The translations under genes were made by a program, and so were the position numbers. 64,000 nucleotides of DNA from Paenibacillus glycanilyticus NBRC 16618 (lineage in GTDB: Bacteria > Bacillota > Bacilli > Paenibacillales > Paenibacillaceae): the NCBI RefSeq assembly GCF_004000805.1, contig NZ_BILY01000009.1:1-64000 (forward strand), in the 5' to 3' direction. The notes under the pieces are model-generated. The model was not told the origin of the DNA, made no database searches, and saw nothing but the letters and a program-made list of their open reading frames with translations. This document shows, piece by piece, positions 55,201-63,168 of this stretch (position 1 is the stretch's first letter; the number at the start of each line of letters is the position of its first letter).

Positions 55201-55961
55201 TGACCAAGAGCTCCATTCGCAAGGAAGTCGGAGTGGGAGACGGCTATGCGCGGCTTGGCACGGAAGACAGCCGATTCAGTGATTATTATGGCAGCACGCA
55301 AGCCATTGTCACGAGCACAGCCCAGAACGACAGCGGGATGTTCGAGACCAATCTCCGGGATGAGCGCTATCTTCCATTTGAGAACATGGGCGCCATTAGC
55401 GAATGGGAGCTAGAACTGCCGACTAAACTGCGCCAATTCGAATATGACACGATCAGCGATGTGATTCTTCACCTTCGCTATACGGCTCGCGAGGGCGGCG
55501 GTTCGTTGCGTAGAGAAGCCGAGAATAGCCTCAATAGTCTGGCTGAAGTTGCTCAGGCGCCGGGCTCGGTTCGTCTATTCTCCGTGCGTCATGAGTTTCC
55601 GGTAGCGTGGGCAAATCTGCAAAGCCAACAACCAAGCGACACCAAGAGGTTCGAATTGGAGATCCGTTTCAAAGACGAGCATTACCCATTCTGGAGCAGG
55701 GACCGCCATAAGAGAATCGAGAGAGTCGAGATATTGGCGCGTAGCAAAACAGAGAACCCGCTTCCCCCAATTGTGGAAGTTTTCGAAAATGGAAGTAAGA
55801 ATACTGATAAGAAGAAGGGCATGTTAGTGGCAGAAGGGAGTTTATATCGCGGAATTTTGTCTGACGGCTTGCCTGCAGCGCCTGTTGGAGATTGGAGCCT
55901 CTATTTCAATACAAAATCGATGTCCGACATGTGGATTGCTCTGACATGGTCCTCGACCTAA
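52209..55961 (+). CDS. Tc toxin TcA component, C-terminal subunit (pore and TcB-binding)
   Basis: A 1250-residue protein completing TcA. FHPYVGELAKRLMEGSVAGL (about 58-77) and YREIFTETQYSPTDLV to YSVYNWELFYHIPIAAAI (about 235-280) are standard TcA sequence, separated by an unusual beta-repeat insert (about 95-232). The translocation channel with a hydrophobic Gly-rich tip (ILLGEGLSVLPDFNIDFHFW, about 718) is followed by long coiled coils. The TcB-binding domain begins around FDMDGPGHYFRRIKSVAISI (about 969) and runs to about 1150. The ATG overlaps the preceding stop (ATGA), so the halves are made in a coupled way. The split resembles YenA1/YenA2 and TcaA/TcaB systems. Confidence 0.92.
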   Translation: MILNNQRVKAAPFHGLADSAAVKLLGPLNNFVEVEETTMGEHLILTKSRTLRYHIYPHFHPYVGELAKRLMEGSVAGLQAADTDYVKNNDGTYQTLPFSFQIALPNGLALQLPRPGQPTEIEPITLQGSVTVAIPDGVEVRLVGGLKTTLPGSVIATDQQRGIRVVHQNGTAADLEIGDVVILESEKVKVALPEAILIIGEDGQLRRLTEPGIVELPVGTNIKLLGGKPRPKLYREIFTETQYSPTDLVQQPYPVRDLDFTSSGAYSVYNWELFYHIPIAAAIHLSKNQRYEEAQRWFHFIFDPTDSSDGATPERFWKVQPFQYTEVKQIEEILVNLSAGTDSALQNDTINSIGAWKDSPFRPHLIARYRHTAYMYKAVMAYLDNLIAWGDDLFRQDTGEAINEATQIYVLAALILGDRPQAVPKKGSLAPLTYASARGKWDEFGNTLEKMESEIPFDLAPLPMTGGAIDQFATLSTIGTSLHFCVPRNDKMMSYWDTVADRLFKIRNSLNLQGIFRQLPLFEPPIDPALLARAAAAGLDIGAVIAGINQPLPLVRYQLLVQKAGEICQEVKSLGNSLLSAMEKEDNEALSILRARHEKVILGLAETVKYAQWQETIKNREGLETSLFNAAQRYIYYERMLGKPESEIAIPGMDALDADSFEKFKFKSSEPEVVGRTYEVDIAQDLGESGGKIVSSYEAEELDKSSSSRMWHDIAKASILLGEGLSVLPDFNIDFHFWGLGGHATKGGTDLSRTARLAADLALEWSDHLNYQAGRAAKIGNYARREQDWLQQSNTAAGEINQIFKQLRAAQIRENIAEREWRNHQQQIKHSQEIEDFLTNEKNGKKTTQAFYAWLKREVRGLYAQVFQFAFDVAKKAECALQHELGKPDLTFLQYGYMSGKEGLLAGEKLYFDLKRMEMAYHELNKREYELTKHISLIQVNPLALIELRTTGRTTIQLPEALFDMDGPGHYFRRIKSVAISIPCVAGPYTSVNCSLILTKSSIRKEVGVGDGYARLGTEDSRFSDYYGSTQAIVTSTAQNDSGMFETNLRDERYLPFENMGAISEWELELPTKLRQFEYDTISDVILHLRYTAREGGGSLRREAENSLNSLAEVAQAPGSVRLFSVRHEFPVAWANLQSQQPSDTKRFELEIRFKDEHYPFWSRDRHKRIERVEILARSKTENPLPPIVEVFENGSKNTDKKKGMLVAEGSLYRGILSDGLPAAPVGDWSLYFNTKSMSDMWIALTWSST

Positions 55962-55988
55962 CAATCATATTCAATGCTGCGATTTGTG

Positions 55989-56023
55989 AAATAACCCTCG
56001 ATCTGATCATCGGGGGTTATTTT
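55989..56023 (+). terminator. Terminator of the Tc toxin locus
   Basis: AAATAACCCTCGAT (55989-56002) pairs with ATCGGGGGTTATTT (56009-56022) with one G-T pair, then TTTG. Confidence 0.8.
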
Positions 56024-56361
56024 GTATGTTCTTTGTGTTTGTATGGGGCTTTAATTACTCGTATGCAATTTGTGTATAAAAATACAAGGGCGCTTTTTGC
56101 GGATATTATCATTAATTATGAAAATTCGTCCCACTTACGATCAAGTGTCCAATAATTTTTCTCATTAATTAAGGAAACGCCCCTTGATAAATCAAGATTT
56201 TCCGCTGCTGTTTTCTCGGTAATTATGACGCCACACACCACCAGCGTATGCTTATCTAATTGATTGGACATGAATATAAATGAAAAGAGTGAATTTATGC
56301 TGATAATTAATAAGGTGGACTCTCTTGAATATATGACCTCTAAGAACTAAAGTAATCTCAA
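56024..56361. other. AT-rich gap between Tc locus and cupin gene
   Basis: No convincing gene. On the minus strand 56116-56271 a 51-codon frame begins MSNQLDKHTLVVCGVIITEK and looks protein-like, but it has no ribosome site and no family I recognise, so I do not call it. It could be a remnant of a gene disrupted when the toxin locus arrived. Confidence 0.3.
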
Positions 56362-56406
56362 AAAAATAGCGACTGAACAGGAAACTTCTGTTCAATCGCT
56401 ATTTTT
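56362..56406. terminator. Terminator of the cupin gene (probably bidirectional)
   Basis: AAAAATAGCGACTGAACAG (56362-56380) pairs with CTGTTCAATCGCTATTTTT (56388-56406), with one mismatch. Poly-A and poly-T flanks suit minus-strand termination after the cupin gene. Confidence 0.8.
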
Positions 56407-56449
56407 ATTCTAAAGCGGCATCTGAGCGAGAATTCGCCTGCTCGTGTGC

Positions 56450-56908
56450 TTAGCCCAATTTGATTCCAATTGTTGCATTGTCATCCGGTGTTCCAAGCCA
56501 GTAGCCGTAGGCGATAGCGACTTGAACAAAATGTTGCAAAACTTCCGGCGAAGGAGGACCTGGTTGAATCGTATCAGCTGGACGGCCGATTTCAACGAAG
56601 AAATCTCCCATTTTCGCAGTCGAGGCGACCAGCAATTTGACGGTTTCATTCGTGGAATTTCTCCAAGCGTGCTTCACGTGGCCCGGAATATCGACCGTTT
56701 GTCCAGCATGAACGGTTTGCCAGCTGTCATTTGTAAAAGCTTCGAGTTGACCCTTGAGAACGACAAAGGTTTCGCGGTCATCGTGGCTATGAACTGGAAC
56801 GACCACACCTGGCGGAACTTCCGCTTCCATAAGGCTGTACTCCCGATTTTCCGCTAAGTCAGTCAAAAGTTTGATACGTGGTCCCATAACATCTAAAAAC
56901 GTCGACAT
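56450..56908 (-). CDS. Cupin-domain protein
   Basis: A 152-residue monocupin. Metal-site segments VVVPVHSHDDRETFVVLKGQ (about 35-54) and IPGHVKHAWRN (about 74-84) give the His/His/Glu/His set. It is probably a small metalloprotein with dioxygenase, isomerase or sensor function; the substrate is unknown. It is divergent from the RclA-like gene, and the shared 260-bp gap contains a TTCTGTAATCTA inverted repeat also found before the thioredoxin gene, so it likely belongs to the same stress regulon. GGAGGAAT precedes the ATG. Confidence 0.85.
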   Translation of the reverse strand: MSTFLDVMGPRIKLLTDLAENREYSLMEAEVPPGVVVPVHSHDDRETFVVLKGQLEAFTNDSWQTVHAGQTVDIPGHVKHAWRNSTNETVKLLVASTAKMGDFFVEIGRPADTIQPGPPSPEVLQHFVQVAIAYGYWLGTPDDNATIGIKLG

Positions 56909-57013
56909 AGTTGTATTCCTCCATAATGTGTATTGTATTTTGTGCTATATTTCGTTCTGACCCGATATAAGCTTCCTTTCATGTTCGTTATTATAGCCGT
57001 AATGTTCTTTCGG

Positions 57014-57036
57014 TTCTGTAATCTATTTTACGAGAA
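57014..57036. promoter_or_regulatory. Shared stress-regulon operator, copy 1 (cupin / rclA gap)
   Basis: TTCTGTAATCTATT followed by TTACGAGAA is an inverted repeat with one extra base in the right arm. Its first 12 bases and TTAC core match the perfect palindrome at 58595-58616 read on the opposite strand. Confidence 0.55.
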
Positions 57037-57168
57037 ACAATTTTTATGTAATCTTTCATATTCCTTCATCGGGATTGCAGTAGCCGAAAATAATGATGCT
57101 TTATGGTGAATGCAGCAATTGAATAGAGGTAATATTACTCGATAGCGAATAGAAAGAGGAGGACTCAT

Positions 57169-58542
57169 GTGGAGCATTTCGAGGCAATTATTATTGGTTT
57201 CGGAAAAGGCGGGAAAACGTTGGCCGCAGCTTTGGCTGATCGAGGCAAGAAAGTTGCAGTGATCGAACAGTCCAAGATGATGTACGGAGGCACCTGTATT
57301 AATATCGGCTGCATTCCGACAAAGGCGTTGGTGCATCATTCAAAGCTTTCCCAGTTGAAGAGACTATCGAGTTTCGAGGATCAAGCCAGTGAATACCGTT
57401 CAGCCATTAACAAAAAAACGGAGTTGATCGCTGCCATGCGGCAAAAAAACTTCGAAAACCTCGATAAGAAACAAACAGTAACACTTTTTACCGGTAAAGC
57501 TTCTTTTGCATCTCAGCATGAAATCTCCGTACAAACGGAGACCGGCAATGTGATGCTGCACAGCGAGCAAATCTACATTAATACTGGAGCAACTACTGTC
57601 ATACCCGAAATTGATGGGATCCAGGAAAGCAAACATGTTTACACTAGTACTTCATTAATGGAACAGACAGCCCTTCCAAAACGACTCGTTATTATTGGTG
57701 CCGGTTACATAGGATTGGAATTTGCTTCCATGTATGCCGGTTTTGGCTCCGAGGTTATCGTTCTGGATTCGCATCGCAACTTGCTCGAAAGGGAAGATCG
57801 AGATATCGCGCAAGCCGTACAAAGCTCATTAGAGAAAAAAGGAGTGACATTTCATAACGCAACTATCGAATCCGTGAGAGATGTGGAACATGCCGCAATC
57901 GTTACATATGCAGAAGCCGATCAAAAGCGGCAAGAAACAACGGATGTTGTCTTGGTTGCAACGGGTAGGAAACCGAATATTGAAGGTTTGCAACTTTCTA
58001 ACGCAGGAATTGCGATTACCGACCGGGGGGCAATCCAAGTGAACGAGCGTTTGCAAACAACTGTCCCTCACATCTTTGCGATGGGTGATGTAGTAGGCGG
58101 GCTACAGTTCACATACATTTCGTTGGATGACCAACGGATCATTATGGACCATTTGTATGGAAACAAACGTCGGACAACTCAAGACCGGCAATTCGTTCCT
58201 TATTCCGTCTTTATCGACCCGCCGTTGTCTCGTGTAGGATTAACGGAACAAGAAGCTGTCGCATCTGGACATGAAGTGAAAATTGCGCTCTTGCCGGCCG
58301 CAGCCATACCTCGAGCTAAATTGAGCGAAGAGACGGAGGGACTCTTAAAAGCGGTCGTCGATGCGCAAACGGATCGAATCCTAGGCTGTACGTTGTTTTG
58401 TGCCGACTCTCACGAGATGATAAATATCGTTCAAATCGCAATGGTAACCGGACAGCCCTATACCTTCTTAAGGGATCATATTTTTACCCATCCTTCGATG
58501 AGCGAATCCTTGAATGATCTATTTCAAATGATTTCGCACTGA
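57169..58542 (+). CDS. RclA-like pyridine nucleotide-disulfide oxidoreductase
   Basis: A 457-residue FAD/NAD(P)H flavoprotein. The N-terminal FAD motif IIIGFGKGGKTLA (7-19) and redox-active cysteines in GGTCINIGCIPTKA (about 43-56) match the RclA/MerA-like group. A second Rossmann GAGYIGLEFASMYAGFGSEV (about 174-193) binds NAD(P)H, and GDVVGGLQFTYISLDD closes the FAD domain. The C-terminal His-Glu pair of glutathione reductases is absent, as in RclA. RclA protects against hypochlorous acid and copper by reducing Cu(II). GTG 57169 follows AAAGAGGAGG. It is divergent from the cupin gene. Confidence 0.88.
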   Translation: MEHFEAIIIGFGKGGKTLAAALADRGKKVAVIEQSKMMYGGTCINIGCIPTKALVHHSKLSQLKRLSSFEDQASEYRSAINKKTELIAAMRQKNFENLDKKQTVTLFTGKASFASQHEISVQTETGNVMLHSEQIYINTGATTVIPEIDGIQESKHVYTSTSLMEQTALPKRLVIIGAGYIGLEFASMYAGFGSEVIVLDSHRNLLEREDRDIAQAVQSSLEKKGVTFHNATIESVRDVEHAAIVTYAEADQKRQETTDVVLVATGRKPNIEGLQLSNAGIAITDRGAIQVNERLQTTVPHIFAMGDVVGGLQFTYISLDDQRIIMDHLYGNKRRTTQDRQFVPYSVFIDPPLSRVGLTEQEAVASGHEVKIALLPAAAIPRAKLSEETEGLLKAVVDAQTDRILGCTLFCADSHEMINIVQIAMVTGQPYTFLRDHIFTHPSMSESLNDLFQMISH

Positions 58543-58594
58543 CCGGTGGAGACTGGGGAATGTTTGAACATCGGTTGGATTTATGATATCGAAC

Positions 58595-58616
58595 TTCTGT
58601 AACTTAGATTACAGAA
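58595..58616. promoter_or_regulatory. Shared stress-regulon operator, copy 2 (thioredoxin promoter)
   Basis: TTCTGTAA (58595-58602) and TTACAGAA (58609-58616) are exact 8-bp inverted repeats around CTTAGA, ending 50 bp before the thioredoxin start. Confidence 0.65.
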
Positions 58617-58666
58617 ATATGTCGTATGCTGCGCTAAGATGAGCACATAACAAGGAGGGATGCACA

Positions 58667-59002
58667 ATGAATAGAATTGAAAATGAAGCGCAATTCCAAG
58701 AACAAATCGGTCAAGATAGCTATACCATCATGAAGTTCGACGCAACCTGGTGTCCGGATTGTAAAAATCTTGATCGTTTTATCGGAGATATCATCAGTGA
58801 AAATAGCGACAAAACCTTCTTCGCCGTCGATTCGGAACAATTCGAGACGCTCGCAGAAAAGTATGACGTTAGAGGAATACCAAGCTTGCTTGTATTCAAG
58901 AATGGTGAGAAATTGGATCACTTGCACAGCAAGTTTGCAAAAACTCCAGCTCAAATTAGGGAATATCTGAGTAAGTTGGATTCACCTTCAAAAGATCAAT
59001 AA
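58667..59002 (+). CDS. Thioredoxin-family protein
   Basis: A 111-residue thioredoxin fold with the active site WCPDC (about 29-33) instead of WCGPC, plus the cis-Pro motif VRGIPSLLVFKNGE. The altered dipeptide changes redox potential relative to housekeeping thioredoxin and is seen in stress-dedicated or nitrate-responsive thioredoxin-like proteins. AAGGAGGG precedes the ATG. It is followed 36 bp later by a monooxygenase-fold gene, and a palindromic operator lies upstream. Confidence 0.9.
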   Translation: MNRIENEAQFQEQIGQDSYTIMKFDATWCPDCKNLDRFIGDIISENSDKTFFAVDSEQFETLAEKYDVRGIPSLLVFKNGEKLDHLHSKFAKTPAQIREYLSKLDSPSKDQ

Positions 59003-59038
59003 ACAAAAAACGATGGAACAGGAATAGGGGGAGTCATT

Positions 59039-59368
59039 GTGTCCAATCAACAAGTTCAACTAAATATTCGCTTCAAAGCTAAACCAGGGAAAAAGGAAGA
59101 ATTCCGCAAGGCGTTATCTTCCCTTATCGAAGAAATGTCATCCGAGAAATCATTCATCAGTGCTATCGTCTCCGATGATCTGGATCAGCCCGATGATTTA
59201 GTCATTTATGAAACATGGCATGGCACAAGAGACAGCTGGATTGCAGAGGAATTCACCAAGCCATATCGTAAGAACTACGAAGGAACTCTAAGCGATTTAA
59301 TCGTTGATAGAAATGTTAGTTGGCTAGAACCTAAGGGTGAATGGGGAAGTCAAATCACAAACGCGTAA
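59039..59368 (+). CDS. Antibiotic biosynthesis monooxygenase (ABM)-fold protein
   Basis: A 109-residue ferredoxin-like ABM-domain protein (QLNIRFKAKPGKKEEFRKALSSL; LVIYETWHGTRDSW) of the YgiN quinol-monooxygenase type, typically a dimer acting on quinones or haem-like substrates. GTG 59039 follows AGGGGGAG. It is the second gene of the thioredoxin operon. Quinone detoxification would match the nearby azoreductases and pirin. Confidence 0.85.
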   Translation: MSNQQVQLNIRFKAKPGKKEEFRKALSSLIEEMSSEKSFISAIVSDDLDQPDDLVIYETWHGTRDSWIAEEFTKPYRKNYEGTLSDLIVDRNVSWLEPKGEWGSQITNA

Positions 59369-59393
59369 TCATACGGGTAATCGTTTTTCAGTT

Positions 59394-59433
59394 CAGGCAG
59401 AGGAGACTAATTACAGCTCCCTGCCTGATTTTC
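59394..59433 (+). terminator. Terminator of the thioredoxin-ABM operon
   Basis: CAGGCAG (59394-59400) pairs with CTGCCTG (59421-59427), extended by GGAG/CTCC, then ATTTTC. Confidence 0.7.
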
Positions 59434-59527
59434 ATATCCCGGCGTACGGAGGATCGGCACCTGTTGTAGAGGAATGATCCTGTTCCATTTCGATTCAGTA
59501 AAAATGTAAACACAAGGAGAGAGCGTA

Positions 59528-60253
59528 ATGATTAACGTATACCCCGCAGAATCGAGACATTCCTTCGATCTGGGTTGGCTGAAAGGCAGCCATAGCTTTT
59601 CATTCGGTAATTACTTCGATGAGGAGAATACCGCGTTTGGCCCGTTAAGGGTCCTGAACGATGATACGATTTCTCCAAAACGTGGTTTTGGCGCACATCC
59701 GCATAGCGACATGGAGATTCTTTCAATTGTTCTTGATGGAGCGCTCCGTCACGAGGACAGCTTAGGAAACGTGATGGTGACGACATTTGGTGGCGTTCAG
59801 CGAATGTCTGCTGGTACTGGAGTGGTGCATACCGAACATAATCCTTCGGATACCGAAGATGTCACGCTGCTTCAGCTCTGGTTCGAGCCAGAAAGAAGAG
59901 GATTAGCGCCGTCTTATGAGACAACGAAGTATGATCCGAGTTTGCTCCCCGGACGGTTGCTGCCGATCGCTTCCAGCAATTCGGTTGAACATTCGGTTGC
60001 AAAATTGCATCAGGATATGACTGTTTATCTAAGTAAGCTGCAAGCTGGCTCAACGGTGTCATTTCAACAACAACCGGGAAGAAGGGTATTTTTGTTCGTC
60101 ATTGAAGGACGGCTAGAGGTAACCGGCACGAACGATGCAAGGACGCTGCTGTCCAGACGGGATTCCGCGCGCCTCGTGAATGAAACCGATTTGAAGCTTG
60201 AAGGAGTACAAGAAGCAGATGAAACGTTCTTTATGTTGATAGACTTGCCTTAA
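59528..60253 (+). CDS. Pirin-family protein (YhaK-like)
   Basis: A 241-residue pirin. GFGAHPHSDMEILSIVLDGALRHEDSLG (about 57-83, in parts) and MSAGTGVVHTEHNPSD carry the metal-binding His and Glu residues. It is shorter than the first pirin (33583-34467) and belongs to the YhaK/YhhW quercetinase-like group. AAGGAGAGAG precedes the ATG. The following small gene begins 12 bp after its stop. Confidence 0.9.
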   Translation: MINVYPAESRHSFDLGWLKGSHSFSFGNYFDEENTAFGPLRVLNDDTISPKRGFGAHPHSDMEILSIVLDGALRHEDSLGNVMVTTFGGVQRMSAGTGVVHTEHNPSDTEDVTLLQLWFEPERRGLAPSYETTKYDPSLLPGRLLPIASSNSVEHSVAKLHQDMTVYLSKLQAGSTVSFQQQPGRRVFLFVIEGRLEVTGTNDARTLLSRRDSARLVNETDLKLEGVQEADETFFMLIDLP

Positions 60254-60265
60254 GGAGGAGCCATA

Positions 60266-60601
60266 ATGCCCAGATTTTTGATCAAGCATGCTGTAGGCGG
60301 GAGGACGTTCGTAGATACTGATGCTAACCCGCAAATTCAATTTGTAGTGAAGGAACTAGATAAAGGCAGAAAGCAGATAACCGTCTATCTTCCTGTGGAG
60401 TTGGAACCGGAAATAGCTGAGTTGCTAAAGTGGAGACAAGAACTGAATGTGTTTATATTTGACGAGCTTGAGAATGGGCTTCAGCAGAAAACCTGGTTTT
60501 ATTCGGGAGATGGCGACTTTCATTACAATGAGACCGATCGAGTCTTAAATATCGGCAGCAGCCGCGATATTCGTTATTTGCCTTCCAATTTCCTAGAGTA
60601 G
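60266..60601 (+). CDS. Hypothetical protein (111 residues)
   Basis: Not recognised. A soluble, mixed-charge protein without signal or membrane segments: MPRFLIKHAVGGRTFVD at the start, an acidic centre (LPVELEPEIAELLKWRQEL) and an aromatic C-terminal part (QQKTWFYSGDGDFHYNE). AAGGAGGAG precedes the ATG, and it is closely spaced behind the pirin gene, so the two are very likely co-transcribed. Confidence 0.75.
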   Translation: MPRFLIKHAVGGRTFVDTDANPQIQFVVKELDKGRKQITVYLPVELEPEIAELLKWRQELNVFIFDELENGLQQKTWFYSGDGDFHYNETDRVLNIGSSRDIRYLPSNFLE

Positions 60602-60693
60602 TATCAGTAAGAAACGCTATTCAAGGTCTCAGATGGGCGATCTGTTCATATTCATACTAAGACGGTTGAACTTGCAAGGAGGGGGAGCTATAG

Positions 60694-61563
60694 ATGTCCT
60701 TGGCTGTGCAGTATAAGAAAATGAACATCGAAGGGATAGAAGTCTTCTTTCGCGAAGCAGGAAATCCGCGGAACCCGGCGATTATTCTTCTTCATGGATT
60801 TCCGAGTTCATCCCATATGTTTCGGGATTTGATACCGCTACTGGCCGATTGCTATTATGTCATTGCACCAGACTATCCCGGATATGGAAACAGCAGCATG
60901 CCCTCAGTGGATGAGTTCTCGTATACGTTTGAACATCTTTCATTGGTAATAGAACAATTGATTAATGGACTTTGCATTCCTCAGTATATTTTATATTGTC
61001 ATGATTACGGTGGCCCTGTCGGTTTCAGGCTCGCTATCCGTCATCCGGAGCGGGTATTAGGCTTTGTGATCCAGAACGCAGTTGCGCATGCTGTAGGGCT
61101 TGGACAACCATTTGATTTATTCAAGGCGCTTTGGGCAGATCCAAGTCTAGAGAACAAGAACAAGTTTGCCACGCTTGTTGATGCTGAGTTCACCAAGAAA
61201 CAATATACCTTTGGTGCGTGCGATCTTTTTCGAATTAGTCCGGACGGTTATATAATGGACCAATATTTCCTCGATCGGCCGGGCAATGGCGCTATTCAGT
61301 TGGCATTAGGCTATGATTACCGAAATAACGTGGAGCAGTACCCGAAATGGCAGCAGTATTTACGGACCTATCAGCCTCCAACCTTGATCGCCTGGGGCAA
61401 AAACGATTTTATTTTCACCTTGGCGGGGGCATATTCGCTCGCAAGGGAACTAACATGTGTCGAACTCGTGCTTTTATGCGGCGGGCACTTTGTCCTCGAA
61501 GAAGAGAGCTTCACGGTTTCTAGATTAATCAAATCATTTTTTCGTCGGGTTTATGGATTTTAG
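60694..61563 (+). CDS. Alpha/beta hydrolase (epoxide hydrolase / haloalkane dehalogenase-like)
   Basis: A 289-residue alpha/beta-hydrolase. The oxyanion motif LLHGFPSSSHMFRDLIP (about 33-49), the nucleophile elbow with Asp in YCHDYGGPVG (about 107-116; the elbow is HDYGG), and a late catalytic His in CGGHFVLEE (about 266-274) are visible. An Asp nucleophile points to the epoxide-hydrolase/dehalogenase branch rather than esterases. Detoxification of an electrophile would fit the neighbourhood. GGAGGGGGAG precedes the ATG. Confidence 0.87.
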   Translation: MSLAVQYKKMNIEGIEVFFREAGNPRNPAIILLHGFPSSSHMFRDLIPLLADCYYVIAPDYPGYGNSSMPSVDEFSYTFEHLSLVIEQLINGLCIPQYILYCHDYGGPVGFRLAIRHPERVLGFVIQNAVAHAVGLGQPFDLFKALWADPSLENKNKFATLVDAEFTKKQYTFGACDLFRISPDGYIMDQYFLDRPGNGAIQLALGYDYRNNVEQYPKWQQYLRTYQPPTLIAWGKNDFIFTLAGAYSLARELTCVELVLLCGGHFVLEEESFTVSRLIKSFFRRVYGF

Positions 61564-61585
61564 TGAGCAATTATTAAAACAGATG

Positions 61586-61618
61586 AAACGGATGGCGTTC
61601 AGCCGATCCGTTTTTTTT
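61586..61618 (+). terminator. Terminator after the alpha/beta hydrolase
   Basis: AAACGGATGGC (61586-61596) pairs with GCCGATCCGTTT (61602-61613) around GTTCA, with a bulged G, followed by a T run. Confidence 0.8.
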
Positions 61619-61772
61619 GCGTTGAGCGATAAGGGTTAAATTGGATTTGACGTTTATTTATAAAACATAGTAACATACAAAAAGTAAGAAGCTTAATAAG
61701 TGTTAAATGCGTTTATCAACAAAAACGTAACGGAGTAAATTCCGATTAATAAAAGAAAGAAGGATTAAGATT

Positions 61773-62411
61773 ATGTCCACAGTTTTGTATATCACCGCAC
61801 ATCCGAATGAAACCGAGGCTTCGTATAGCTTGGCGGTCGGCAAACAATTTCTTGAAGCATACCAAGCAGCCAATCCGAATGACGATATTGTTCATCTTGA
61901 CCTGTTCAAGATGGATATCCCGCGCATCGATGCTGACGTATTTAGCGCTTGGGAGAAGTTGGGATCCGGGACGGCATTCAATGAACTGACGATCGCGGAA
62001 CAAACGAAAATCGCTCGACTCGGCGAGCTGGTTGATCAATTCGTAGAAGCAGATAAATATGTATTCGTTAACCCGACTTGGAATTTCTCTTATCCTCCAG
62101 TATTGAAAGCATACATTGACTCGATTTGCGTCGCTGGAAAAACGTTTAAATATACGGAAAATGGTCCTGTAGGTCTTCTAGACAACAAAAAAGCCATCCA
62201 CATTCAAGCTAGTGGAAGCGTACTTTCCCCGGGCTCCGATTATGCTGATTTTGAAATTGGGCACCGTCATCTGGACGTCATTATGAAATTCATCGGTGTT
62301 CCTAGCTTTGACGCTATATTCGTAGAAGGCATGGCGGCAGCGGCAGATCAGGCTCGTCAAATTAAAGAGAATGCCATTCAACAAGCTTGGAAACTTGCAA
62401 GAACATTCTAA
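61773..62411 (+). CDS. azoR: FMN-dependent NADH-azoreductase
   Basis: A 212-residue flavodoxin-like-fold quinone/azo reductase. The N-terminal VLYITAHPNETEASYSLAVG, central VFVNPTWNFSYPPVLKAYID with ICVAGKTFKYT, and IQASGSVLSPGSD are diagnostic AzoR segments that bind FMN. It reduces quinones by two electrons, preventing redox cycling. AAGAAAGAAGGA precedes the ATG. A close paralogue follows 21 bp later in the same operon. TTGACG at 61647 with TAACAT 18 bp on is a candidate promoter. Confidence 0.93.
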   Translation: MSTVLYITAHPNETEASYSLAVGKQFLEAYQAANPNDDIVHLDLFKMDIPRIDADVFSAWEKLGSGTAFNELTIAEQTKIARLGELVDQFVEADKYVFVNPTWNFSYPPVLKAYIDSICVAGKTFKYTENGPVGLLDNKKAIHIQASGSVLSPGSDYADFEIGHRHLDVIMKFIGVPSFDAIFVEGMAAAADQARQIKENAIQQAWKLARTF

Positions 62412-62432
62412 TGTGGAGGGAGCCATATTAAC

Positions 62433-63116
62433 TTGATCCAACTTTTAAAAAAAATCTTCAGCTCTAATCATGACAATGGCCGCAAACATAAAGTGTTGTA
62501 TATAACGGCTCATCCCAAAAATCAAGACACTTCATATAGCATGTCCGTTGGCGCGGCGTTTATAGAGACATATAGAAAAGCAAACCCTAACGACGAAATC
62601 ATTCACCTTGATCTGTATAAATCGAACATACCGGAGATCGATGCCGATGTATTGAACGGTTGGAAGAAAGCGGGGGAAGGCAAGCCATTATCCGCTGCAG
62701 AACAAATCAAAATTGATCGTTTAAACGAACTCGTGGATCAATTTGTGGAAGTCGATAAATATATTTTTGTGAACCCTATATGGAACTTTTCTTTTCCGCC
62801 CGTGTTGAAGGCCTATATCGATTCTATCTGCGTAGCGGGGAAGACATTCCAGTATGTCGCAGGCAAAGGTCCGGTTGGGTTATTGGAACACAAAAAGGCG
62901 GTTCATATTCAAGCCAGCGGCAGTGTATTGTCGCCTGGTTCTGACTTTGCCGCTTTCGAGATGGGGCATCGCCACCTGAACGTAATCATGAAATTTCTTG
63001 GTGTTCCGAGCTTGGAAGGGATCTTTGTGGAAGGCACGGCATCAGCTTCGGATCAAGCAAAGACGATTATTGACAAAACCATCCGTAAAGCGCGTGAGAT
63101 TGCGAAGACATTTTAA
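62433..63116 (+). CDS. azoR: FMN-dependent NADH-azoreductase, paralogue
   Basis: A 227-residue second AzoR, clearly related to the gene before it across its length (VLYITAHPKNQDTSYSMSVG; VNPIWNFSFPPVLKAYIDSI; IQASGSVLSPGSDF). It carries about 24 extra N-terminal residues (IQLLKKIFSSNHDNGRKHK), basic and partly hydrophobic. The TTG at 62433 is 12 or more bases from GGAGGG, so translation may be weaker, or the true start may be internal. A terminator follows. Confidence 0.9.
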   Translation: MIQLLKKIFSSNHDNGRKHKVLYITAHPKNQDTSYSMSVGAAFIETYRKANPNDEIIHLDLYKSNIPEIDADVLNGWKKAGEGKPLSAAEQIKIDRLNELVDQFVEVDKYIFVNPIWNFSFPPVLKAYIDSICVAGKTFQYVAGKGPVGLLEHKKAVHIQASGSVLSPGSDFAAFEMGHRHLNVIMKFLGVPSLEGIFVEGTASASDQAKTIIDKTIRKAREIAKTF

Positions 63117-63130
63117 TTATGGAATTGAGG

Positions 63131-63168
63131 ATCAAGCCGGGTCGATATAATCGATCCGGCTTGATTTA
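63131..63168 (+). terminator. Terminator of the azoreductase pair
   Basis: ATCAAGCCGGGTCGAT (63131-63146) pairs with ATCGATCCGGCTTGAT (63150-63165) with one G-T pair, then TTA. An open frame across it (63119-63328) has no ribosome site and is not called. The rest of the gap to 63386 holds only the next gene's promoter region. Confidence 0.8.

Noticed and set aside
61665..61715. Repressor palindrome before the first azoreductase
   Set aside because: TAGTAAC and AGTAAG blocks are present, but I could not form a convincing symmetric site.
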